Assembly: GCA_018136815.1 (NCBI GenBank)
Contig: CM030933.1
Location: forward strand, 3,936,106 to 4,000,105
Source: Isochrysis galbana
Lineage: Eukaryota > Haptophyta > Isochrysidales > Isochrysidaceae
Direction of reading: 5' to 3'
DNA: 64,000 nucleotides
The notes beneath the pieces were generated by a model, which was not told where the DNA came from, did no database searches, and saw only the letters and a list, made by a program, of their open reading frames with translations. Positions within the stretch are counted from its first letter, which is position 1, and every line of letters starts with the position of its first letter. The position numbers and the translations under genes were made by a program. Positions 44,890-54,400 of the stretch are shown piece by piece.

Positions 44890-45643
44890 ACCTTTTAATA
44901 TTCTTACCGCACTCGCGGCGAATGGAACCACTACCCACTACAAGTAGCACGTAGCATACTCTCTACACCCCCATTCCCCGGCCCTTCTCCCCCCGCCATC
45001 AGGCGGCTCCCCCCGTACACTACTAGGGGGATTGGGGTGGGGGGCTTAGATATGGTCCGGTGGCCCGCCCCCCCCCCCCCCCGGTGATCTTTCCCCCCCT
45101 TCCTCCTGTGTCTCCGAGTGGGCGGCCGACTCTGTCTCGTCTTATCCTGTAAACAGGCGCGAGACTTACCGATTTTCCGGTGGGCGGAGCTCTCGCTCGC
45201 GCCCACCCCCTTCTCCGCGCTCTCTCTCCCCTTTCCTGCGGCACGCGCGATGGCGCGCCTGCGGCAGGCCTCCAGCTGCCCTCTGGCGGCCCCTGGAGGC
45301 TCCTGGAGGCCAGCTCAGGGGGCAGAGGAGGCTGGGACTGGGCCCTGGCCTCCCCTGCCTCTCCCTCGCTGGCGTTCCCGAGCCTCTGGGGCCCCCACGC
45401 TGCACCTGTCTGCCTGTCGACCAGGGGGGAGGGGGGTTGGAGCATTGGGCTGGTCACGAGGGGCCAGGATGGGCGAATGGGGCGAGCCTGTGGGGAAGGG
45501 AGTGGGTCAGTAGGGCAGTGGCCTCCTGGCAAGCCATCAGGCATGCCAGGAGGATGGGTGGTTCCTCCCCCATGGCAGGGGAGGAGTGGAGAGAGGGGGG
45601 GGCTCGTGCCCCCCCATGGGTCAACCAAGTATAAACTTAGTTG
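44890..45643 (-). mobile_element. 750-bp retroposon, copy 4 (754 bp)
   Basis: Flanked by perfect 17-bp duplications CGCACAAGATTCCAAAA (44873-44889, 45644-45660) inside the LINE ORF2. On the minus strand it starts CAACTAAGTTTATACTTGGT and ends GTAAGAATATTAAAAGG. Full length. Confidence 0.88.
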
Positions 45644-45740
45644 CGCACAAGATTCCAAAAGACTTACCGAATAAGACGAGAGAAATAAATGCGGTGTGCC
45701 TAAGGGGGAGATACGAAGAGGTTGCAAATTAAACTTGATT

Positions 45741-45995
45741 GCAATCACTGAAGTAGATGGAGAAACGCGGGGAAGATAGCAAATTAAACCTATTTGCGAG
45801 GCGCCTGGGAGGAAGAAAGGTGGGGAAACTTCCCTTCTCTTCGAGAGAAAGAGAGAGGGAGCGCTCCACAACCCAAGATCCTGTGCGTCCACGCGAAGCT
45901 TTTGACCGAGAACGAGAGAAAGCAAAGAATTATAACGATAAATACCGAATGACGAAGAGAAGAGAGAAGCCTAACGAGTGTCGATTCGCGAATGT
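45741..45995 (-). repeat. Repeat family R1, copy 4 (inverted)
   Basis: Reverse-oriented copy ending TGTCACATTCGCGAATCGAC on the minus strand. It mirrors copy 2 at 42571, so the LINE segment lies between inverted copies. Beyond it a short plus frame reads DFNLEISDALALAQAANELE then LGIRNSET stop (about 46018-46104), probably another retroelement scrap. Confidence 0.55.
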
Positions 45996-45999
45996 GACA

Positions 46000-47061
46000 C
46001 CTATACACCGTCGACAAAGACTTTAACTTGGAGATCTCGGACGCCCTAGCCCTAGCGCAAGCAGCGAACGAACTAGAACTAGGAATCAGAAACTCAGAAA
46101 CATAACATGATTCACTCGAACAAAGGCACAGACCTATACTGAACGCCGGCCCCCGAGGGGGTGGGACAAACACCCGAACAAGGACATCACTTACTCTTAC
46201 CCCCTCTGTCTCACGCCCCTGGTCGAAGCAGCGCGCGCGGCCTCCCCTCCCCCGGTCGTCCGCCAGAGAAGGAAACAGGGAAGGGGAAAGGGGTCGTGGT
46301 AGGAAAGGGAAGGTAGTTAGGAGCAGCACCAGCAATCTGCCTTGCGCCGTGCAAGTAGCGGCTAGTTTTTTTAAGATTTTTTCAAATTAATCAACACCCC
46401 CTTTGCTCAAAATCTACTTCTACACTTGAACTCTGAGTTTAGAACAAAGACTGTAGTAGCATTCAATATTCGAGGCCAATGGAGCATAGCCAATGGCATC
46501 GTGGCACATGTATCGACAAGAGCTTGCGAAGTGAAGACACAAACCCAAACCATCCAAGCAACTCGTCCGAGATGCTTCAAAAGCACAAAGAGGCGAGGAT
46601 CTCAGGACCGGGGATTTTAATCGACAAAATGGCTTCGGGCACAAAAGAAAAAGGCGTTCCCAAGTTCCTATGAACCAAGAAAAAATAGCTTCCGATGTCG
46701 TGCTCGGCCGAACGTCTTGATCACGAAAGTGACATGTATGATGGATAAATGCACGGGATGAATGCACTCGTTCATGCGCAGCTGCATGAGGGTAAAACTG
46801 AGGGATGAAACGCATCTTGTATCGGCGAGCAGTCTAAGGCGATACCTTGCCAACAGCAAGGAGGATCCGAGACGCTTGCCCCCCCCCCCCTCCACATGAA
46901 ACGCATCTTGTATCGCCAAGCAGTGAAAGACGTCCTGTGTCGGCGAGCGGCATGAGGTGATGCCTTGCCAACAGCGGGGAGGATGCAAGACGCTTGCCCC
47001 CCCGCCCCCCCTCCACACGTCTCAAAAAGGCTCTCCAAGAGAAATCAAAATGAAGGCGGCT
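46000..47061. other. Spacer 3' of the histidine kinase
   Basis: From 46806 to 47005 two related units start ATGAAACGCATCTTGTATCG and end GACGCTTGCCCCCCC; the second has an extra internal partial unit. No gene seen between 46110 and 46800. Confidence 0.4.
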
Positions 47062-48567
47062 TCATGGGCCGAAGTCGCTCTCAGGCCTTCGCAATGTGAC
47101 GCTCGTCATGCCGAAACGCTGCACCCAGGCGCGAAGTATGGTGGTTCGGTCAGGTTCACCGGGCGCTTTGTTCAGGAAGCCGTGAGCACGCTCCAGATAG
47201 GATTGTACGTCACTTTGCGAATCGTTGGCGGAGCGTACGAGCTGGGCGTGTGGGGTGGGTGCGGAAGGATTTCAGTCGCGGCGAGGGAATTTCGAGCAAA
47301 TATAACAGCCATCTTGGCACGAACGCTGTGCCACTACTGACACAACGTGCCACGCCGCGCTTTTCATGGGATGTGCAGGGAAGAGAGCCCGTGCTAAAGC
47401 AGCGCACCGCCAAAAGCCTTTTCTCCTCGCTTGCACCAAGAGATTCACGCAAAACCTTAACCGAGCTTGATCCTGAGATCGTTCCCTCTGATGGCCAGCC
47501 CAAGTCCAGATTCTCATCGACAACCATCAAGAGGCTCGCGTCCTTGGGGATGCTCTGAAAGAAATCCTTCGCGTAGCTAACCATGTTCTTTATTTCCTCG
47601 TCGTCACCACCAATGATGATAATGCGCTCATCAGGAATGCCAAGCCTCTTGAAAATCAGTAGGAGAATACGTCGCTGCTGAGGCGAATCTTCCACACCCA
47701 TCGCCCACACGTTGTGGGATAGGTCAGCCGAATCTGCGAAGGCATCGTTGAATGGTTCGGGTGCAGGGCAGCACATCTCGAAAACAGTATGGGACTTCTC
47801 AAAACGAATCGAGCAGGAGCCATTCATGCAATCCATGCACCTACGCCAGTACATAGATACGACAAGGTAGTGAGAGTTCAATACCGGCATAACTAATAGA
47901 AACAATGTCAACGCTGGTTAGGTAGCATGGAGGTAGCATGGATAGTGCTTGAATCAAGTGGCGGACTGGGGGAGAGTGGAGGGGAAAATTGGGTGTGACG
48001 TGATGTACGAGCCCCCCCCCCCCCCCCCCCGCATGCAGATGATGTGTGCAGCCACGCTCACTTCTTCATGATCCACCCGCCATCGCCCTTGGATACGGCG
48101 CTCGCGGAATTTTGATCGTGCAGAGCATCTTCTTTGTGCAGTCTGACACCCTTCGCAAAAACTTGCTCAGACGCGCGCATCTTGTCGCTCAGCTCGCATA
48201 AATGATCGTGGTCGGGACCCGGCTCGTTGATGACGCGAATGGTCAAGATTCCGTCCTCCAGGTCAATTTCAGTTAGCACGATCCCGTTGGGTTTGCCGTA
48301 CTGTGCGGAGGTCAATAGGACAAAGGATAACAACAGTGGCGCCTTGTCGTCAAGACCCTTGTTCGTGCTGGGGATGTCGCTGTAGCATGCATGGGTTGAG
48401 TTGTGCAAGGCACTTACCCTACACGCGTTGGAAATGGCGTTGCGATACACGAGGGTAAGGAGGCGTCGATCCACGTCGATCATCGGAAAGCCTGTTGCTG
48501 GGGTCGTCTTCATAGGAAAGCGCTTATTCTTGGCACTACAATTGCCATCTGCATCACCTCCGAGAGC
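47062..48567 (-). CDS. Hybrid sensor histidine kinase, 3' part (ATPase plus receiver-like)
   Basis: Minus-strand exons: 48567-48418 (left limit of the first uncertain), 48300-48062, 47840-47408, 47241-47062; phases close over the last three introns. The HATPase N-box is RLLTLVYRNAISNACRYGKP, followed by ILTIRVINEPG and a G-box GDGGWIMKKC, so the ATP-binding fold is present. After it comes a receiver-like module: WAMGVEDSPQQRRILLLIFK, the D-loop LMVVDENLDL, KRLLALVRSANDSQSDVQSY and LERAHGFLNKAP. The phospho-acceptor Asp is plausibly the one in VVDENLDL. This ATPase-receiver order is seen in protist hybrid kinases; the signal is unknown. The sensor and H-box exons must lie upstream, in or beyond the 100-N gap at 48735. 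Stop TGA 47062-47064. Confidence 0.8.
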
Positions 48568-48734
48568 CTGGAAGCTCAATCGTGAACCAAGGAGGGTAGA
48601 CTTGGGTTGAGAGTAGGGACAAAGATTCAAAGACGAAATTGAGAGGATGTAGTGGGGGAGAGCTAGATTTCTCCGTTTGCCCGGGGTGGGTGGGCGTTTG
48701 CCCGGGGTGGGTCGACGGGGGAAGAAAGGGCGGC

Positions 48735-48834
48735 NNNNNNNNNNNNNNNNNNNNNNNNNNNNNNNNNNNNNNNNNNNNNNNNNNNNNNNNNNNNNNNNNN
48801 NNNNNNNNNNNNNNNNNNNNNNNNNNNNNNNNNN
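48735..48834. other. Assembly gap, exactly 100 N
   Basis: A run of 100 N usually marks an unknown distance. It hides the 5' exons of the histidine kinase and the 5' LTR of the chromovirus, so sequence left and right may be far apart. Confidence 0.95.
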
Positions 48835-49674
48835 GCCATCCGAGTCCGAGTCCCGAGTCCGAGTCCGAGTTTACAACGTCACCGAGTCCTACCACGCGGT
48901 CGACCGCAGGATTAACGGAGCTCCAGCCACTCACTGAGCCTCCGACGACCATCCTTCCGCGGGAGTGTTCACCTTCGGTCCTCCGCGCCCCGAGTCTGAG
49001 TCATTTGGAATCTCCGGTCACTTCCAGAATTCCAACCACAACCGAGCCCCGTTTCACGAGCCACCGCGTATCGAGTCCAAACACAAGCTGACGCCGAAGC
49101 CCTCGACGACAGCCACTGTGTCCTTGTCCGAGCCACCGTTCCGAGTCTCGCCGCAGCCGGCCTGCCACTCCAGCAGGCTGCACGCCGCCGAGCCGATCCC
49201 TTCCGTTTCCGTTCCGAGTCCGAGTCCAATCGCACAAGACAGTGCATCCCGAGCCCGCGTAATCAAGCCCGTCACCGAGTCCGAGATTTCGGCCGCACCG
49301 AGCCAACCGGTGCTGGCCACCGTGCCCCTATTGTCATCACAAGCTTCAGCTTCGTCCTCACCGACGGTTGCGACGCCAGGGGCTTCACCTTTGAGCCGGC
49401 CCCGTCCGTTCCCATTTCGAAAGTTAGCCCTGTTATTGGCGTCCAGCACGCCAGAAACGACGAGTCCGAGTCCGAGTACAAATTAACGTCACCGCGGAGT
49501 CCGCGGTCGACCACCGGCGTTCCCACGCCACCCCATCAACCGAGAGCCCTGGAGGAGCTTGAACAGCCGTCTCCTAGCCCCTCTCAAGTCGCCGAGTCTT
49601 CCGAATTCGAGTCTGAATCCACCGTAATTTCAGCGGTCCATCCACCCGCTAGCCCGAGCCAAGTCCTCCGAAGA

Positions 49675-50439
49675 ATGCTTCGCATTGCAGAACCTCTTCG
49701 GCCACTACCCACGCCAGCCGCTGCCGCAGAGCCACCACCCTGGCCCCAGCCTTCCCCGCAGCCGGCTTCTACGACAGCCACGTCCCTTCTTTCGCCGGCG
49801 CCGACCCCGCCGACGACAGAATGCAACGACGTCTCCTCTTCCGACGTGACCATGGAGAGTGACCACAACTCCTCTGCACGTCGAGGAACGGCGGCCTCCC
49901 AAACCGAGCTTCTACGCCCATTGAGCCAGCCCAACCGAGTCCCTGAGCCATGTCCTTCATGTCTCTCACCGGTGGTCTCGCGGCCGCGGCGTCCGTCGCC
50001 GCCGTCCGACACCCCACTTCTCCGAGTTTCTTCGTCAATCCCGTCCTCCGAGCCCGTCTCTACGTCGTCGATATCCGAGTCTTCTTCCATTCGTCCTACG
50101 TCGCTGCGGCCACCGGTCGCCGCCTCCGAGCACTGCCTGCCTCTCGATACCACTGCCACCACCATCATGCGCGTGGCAGCGATCAATGCGTCCGCGATCC
50201 AGTCCTTCGATTCCTCTCAAAACAACTCCGATGTCGGCACCCGTGATGATACCCCGTCACCCGCTCTCCACGCTCTCGCCTCTCTTCGTGCACGAGCGAG
50301 CGGCTCTGCGGTGGTATTACCTCGGCACCTCACGGAGGCAGCCCAAGAGCTTCGCCGGCCTCGCAATGGCACCCTAGCCTCGCCTGCCGCCGCGCTACCA
50401 AGCACTTCGATGAGCTTTGCGCTGAGCTCACGAAGATGA
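49675..50439 (+). CDS. Leader ORF of the chromovirus, low complexity
   Basis: The frame of 254 codons starts MLRIAEPLRPLPTPAAAAEP and is rich in Ser, Pro, Thr and Ala. It stops at TGA 50437-50439, overlapping the ATG of the methyltransferase (ATGA). The frame may start further upstream or be an artefact of the GAGTCC-type repeats. It occupies the place of Gag but shows no major homology region or CCHC knuckle. Confidence 0.35.
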   Translation: MLRIAEPLRPLPTPAAAAEPPPWPQPSPQPASTTATSLLSPAPTPPTTECNDVSSSDVTMESDHNSSARRGTAASQTELLRPLSQPNRVPEPCPSCLSPVVSRPRRPSPPSDTPLLRVSSSIPSSEPVSTSSISESSSIRPTSLRPPVAASEHCLPLDTTATTIMRVAAINASAIQSFDSSQNNSDVGTRDDTPSPALHALASLRARASGSAVVLPRHLTEAAQELRRPRNGTLASPAAALPSTSMSFALSSRR

Positions 50440-51476
50440 ATCAACGAGTCCAAGACGGGCTGACGTCTGGCTGTCACGCACCACGCGTTCTCGTCGTTGG
50501 CGAGACGAGCGGCGTCGTCTCCTCCATGTTCCTACTCGCCGGTGCTGATGTAGCTACGTGCGATTTGTATCCTTCCGAGATCGATTACGTGCCCCACTTC
50601 CAAGGCGACGCGCTTCATGTCCAAAACCTAGGTTGGGACCTAGTCATCGCCCACCCGCCCTGCACGTACCTCTCCGCTGTCAGCAGTCAATGGCTCTCCC
50701 AAGAACCCGGACGTCGTGCCGCTCTTGAGTCGGCCGCTCGCGTCTTCAAGTCAATGGCCTCCGCCACTGCTCCGTTTGTAGCGGTCGAGAACCCTCGGAT
50801 GCATGCGGAAGCTCGCCGTTTAGTCGGGGGGTTGACCCCGACCCAATTCGTCCAACCCTGGGAGCACGGCACTGGACACCAGAAAGCCACCGGGTTGTAC
50901 CTCACCAAAGGGCTGCCGCCCCTCCAGCCAACTTGCGTCGTGGATGGCCGTGAGTCGGCCATGGCTAACCTCTCTCCTTCACCGCACCGTGGCGCTCTTC
51001 GCAGCCGCACCTACGTCGGTGTAGCTGGAGCGATGGCGATCCATTGGATGCCGGTTCTTCTTCGACATTTGAGCCAACAGCGAGACCAGACGTCGACGAA
51101 GAAATTGTCCGCGTTAGAGCTACTCGCTTGCGCGCGGTGCAGCCTATTGGACCGGCCTTCACTTAGCTCGACCGAGGCTACCGCCTACGAGCCGTGGTCG
51201 GCTCTTCATCGTTATGAGAGGGGGAGGGAAACGAGTGAAGTTTCTTCCGACCCGTTGTTTCCCGTCCAGCTACTCCCGAGTCAGACAACCACGAAGACCA
51301 AAAAGAAACCCACGATAACCACGACAACGACACGCCACTCCACGCCTCCGAGTCTACACTCCACGACCCATTCTCTCCATGGACCGCCCCGCCTCCGGCA
51401 CGCGCGAGCTCGCCGCGTCCGACGACGCCGACGACTCTCCGGAAGCGGCGCCAACAATGGCAATCATTCGGAGTGA
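50436..51476 (+). CDS. Phage-type cytosine-5 DNA methyltransferase within the chromovirus
   Basis: 346 aa, ATG at 50436 overlapping the previous stop; the frame is open from 50250, so a longer N-terminus (RRATKHFDELCAELTKMNQR) is possible. Motifs match the small bacteriophage C5-methylase family: motif I with the SAM loop (RVLVVGETSGVVSSMFLLAG, then CDLYPSE), motif IV WDLVIAHPPCTYL with the catalytic PPC cysteine, motif VI VAVENPRM (ENV-like), GHQKATGLYLTKGLPPL (motif VIII region) and the C-terminal RSRTYVGVAGAMAIHW. Such enzymes transfer a methyl group from SAM to cytosine in DNA. Residues 205-346 are Ser/Thr/Arg-rich and may serve as a linker. It has no separate target-recognition domain, like its phage relatives. 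Context suggests it modifies the element DNA or the target chromatin; activity not shown. Confidence 0.85.
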   Translation: MNQRVQDGLTSGCHAPRVLVVGETSGVVSSMFLLAGADVATCDLYPSEIDYVPHFQGDALHVQNLGWDLVIAHPPCTYLSAVSSQWLSQEPGRRAALESAARVFKSMASATAPFVAVENPRMHAEARRLVGGLTPTQFVQPWEHGTGHQKATGLYLTKGLPPLQPTCVVDGRESAMANLSPSPHRGALRSRTYVGVAGAMAIHWMPVLLRHLSQQRDQTSTKKLSALELLACARCSLLDRPSLSSTEATAYEPWSALHRYERGRETSEVSSDPLFPVQLLPSQTTTKTKKKPTITTTTTRHSTPPSLHSTTHSLHGPPRLRHARARRVRRRRRLSGSGANNGNHSE

Positions 51477-54400
51477 ACGGGGACCAGAAATGGTCCAACG
51501 TCACGCTCGAAACCGCTGACGAAATAAGAGCGCAAGCTCTAGCCGGACGAAACGCCGACGAGGAATCCGACCTCGCCGCTGCCGTCCGAGCGCCGATCGA
51601 GTTCGTGGAAGCCAAAGGCATCCGCGCCGAAGAGCTAGCCTCATTAGTTCGAAGACCCAAGACAGAAGCCCAAGCCCGTCTCGAGAAAGATTGGGAAAAG
51701 ATGTCCGACCACCCGAGGCACCCCACCGACAAGAGAGGCCTGGGCTACACTAGTCCCAAGCTATCACCCTGTACCGCTACCAACGAGGACGACCCCTCTA
51801 GGCCCTCTGCCACGATAGCGGCAGTCGGAGTACCCGAAGAGACGACGACCAGTTTGACGACGAATTCACCCGAGCAACGACGCTGGCGACCAACCCCGTC
51901 CCTGTCCGACACCATTGCACACGTGACCGCGCACCGGCCGGAGAGCGTCGTGGATACCCTACCATCTGCCTACCCAAGGCATTGTCTATATGTTCGAGAT
52001 CTAATGGTCTGCCGCTCCGGCGAGGCTGCCGGCAAAGAAGGAGTAATCTTAGCCGACTCCGCCCTCACGGTCAACAGCACACTCGCTGACACCGGAGCTG
52101 GCCCGTCGGTCGTGACCACTTCCCTCTTGTCCAGCCTACCCAACGACGCATGCGTCGAGCGGCTGCCGCAAGCCGTAGTGACACCGCTCCATGGCCCAGA
52201 CGGCCTACCTCTTATCACGCGAGGCAAGGCTCGAATCGTTTTCTCCGTCGGTGGATTTCTCTTTCGTCATACGTTCATGGTGATTGAAGGCAACCCGATG
52301 CTACTGCTCGGGAACGACTTCTTAGCTACGCACGCCGCTTCGATTCAGCTCGCCTCCGACAGCGCGGACGGCTCTATCACCCTCGGTGCCCCATCCACGG
52401 TGGCTCCTCTTGAGGTTAATGGCAGTCCAAGCCCCGACGCTCCGCCGATCTTTCGCGTCTCGACGTCACCGATAGCGGTGGTCCCTGTCAGCATGACTTG
52501 TGCACAGGTCTGTCCGACCTCCGCGAACCCAATCACGACTGACTTCTTCCGAGGGCCGCAAGCCGCCGAAAACGACAACCAGCTAGTCTCCGAGCCGCTC
52601 TTCAACACGGCCGATGAGTTTGCCGCCAAAGCGCCGGCGTCTTGTGGCTCCGAGTACCTCCTATATACCCATGAACCTATCACGATCCCGGCCTATCATC
52701 GGGCGACGTTTCACGTCCGAATTCCGCTAGCTCTTCGAGAACACGAAGACTGCGCCATGCTCGTGGACCGGCTCCCTACACGCGAGACTATTGACAGCTC
52801 TCCGCTCGTCATCCCTCAAGTAGAGAGGCCGAAATCCGACCACACCATCGCGGTTACGGTGGCCAATACTGACCCCAAACCACTACACCTTCCGTCGTTC
52901 CATCCTGTAGCTTCGCTACAGGTTCGATTCAAGATTCACGCTGGAACTTATCACCGCGTCGGTGACAATAACTCGCCGGATGTGATTGAGTCGCTCAACG
53001 AGGACCAACGCAAGCTCCTCGAGGCAGCCAAGATCGACCCCGAGGGCCGTCTCTCGATGCCCCAACGTGAACAAGTTCGTCGTCTACTGGCCCGACGTAT
53101 CGCTGCTTTCGCAATTGACCCGACTAACCCGAATCACACTCACGTGATGGAGGTAGAGCTACCGCTCAACCCCGGAGCCGAAGCTCACCGTCACGCACCG
53201 TCTAGAGTTGGACGAGAGGGTGAGAAGATCATAGAGGACGAAGTTTGCAAGATGGAGTCCGCGGGCATCATTAGGAAATCAAATTCGTCGTGGGCCTCTC
53301 GAGTCGTGTTAGTCACTAAGAAGGATGGCTCCGTACGTTTCTGCGTAGATTATCGCGACGTCAACTCCAAGCTTCGTCTAGAGGACAGCCCTCTTCCCCT
53401 CACGGTAGAAGCCATCGACCGATTGTCGTCCGGTCAAGGCAACCTCGATTCTCTATTCCTTTGCACCCTGGACCTGGCATCTGGTTTCTGGGGTATACCG
53501 ATCAAAGAATCCGATAAACATATCACCGCGTTCACTACTCATCGCGGCAAGTACGAGTTCAATTACTTGCCTTTCGGTGTTCAATCCGGTCCCTCGTATA
53601 TGTGCCGCCTCATGGACGCCGTTCTCGGTGGGCTGGCATGGGAGATTTGTATGCCATACTTGGATGATGTCGGCGCCTGGTCGACAGGTGTAGGTGACTC
53701 GCTGCAGGCCAGGGAAGAGTCGTCATTCCAACAAATGTTACACCGTCTTGATCTTGTCTTGGAACGTCTCATCTGGGCGGGCCTCACTTGCAAGATGTCG
53801 AAATGCGTTTTCTTTGCCACCTCGGCTGAATATCTCGGCCACGTTGTTTCGCGTGAAGGTCTTCGGATGGATCCCAAGAAAGTGGAAGCTGTCTCGAAAA
53901 TCGACCCAACCCAAATCAACTCGATCGAAGCCGTCCGTTCGTTCCTTGGATTGTGCTCCTACTACCGCCGTTTCATCCGTCGTTTTGCGATCCGTGCGGC
54001 GCCGTTAACCGCTCTCACGCGGAAAGGGTGCGACGTCCCGGTCGAGTCGCAAACAGAAGCCTGTCGACAGGCTATCGAAGATCTCAAGCAAGCTATCTGT
54101 GAAGAACCCGTACTTGCACCTCCTCGAGACGACCGTCCTTTCCTCGTTAAAACCGACGGTGCTAGCAAGCTCGGCATCGCCGGCGTCCTCGCCCAAAAAG
54201 ACGACGAAGGGAGAGAGCGCGTCGTTGCATACTACGGTCGTAGCTTGAGTCCGGCTGAGCGCCATTGGACAGTCACTGAAATCGAACTTCTAGCAGCGCT
54301 AGAATCGATCCGAAATTGGAGGCCTTATCTTTGGGGTCGCCACTTCACCCTCGTCGTAGACCATTCAGCTTTGCGCTGGCTTCACACGATGAAAGATCAA

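Larger units (their letters stand above)
42740..45688 (+). pseudogene. LINE ORF2 C-terminal part, split by two retroposons
   Basis: Pieces 42740-43242, 44447-44889 and 45661-45688 read as one frame once the insertions at 43243-44427 and 44890-45643 and one duplication each are removed. The last codons are TYRIRREK then TAA at 45686-45688. The first piece has a long basic helical region (ESWARKINLNHEEWKHAASL, HFKHITLRRLGTRNRF) and a C-terminal zinc finger CRLCRKHHESSTHLARC (C-x2-C-x8-H-x3-C), the usual end of a LINE reverse-transcriptase polyprotein. The second piece is basic and Thr/Ser-rich. The RT and endonuclease domains are absent on the left, so this is a 5'-truncated copy. No stop in the rejoined frame suggests the disruption is young. 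Confidence 0.65.

Noticed and set aside
45023-45925. A 300-codon frame across retroposon copy 4
   Set aside because: The frame crosses the element boundary and is not kept in copies 1-3; it reflects GC-rich sequence without stops.
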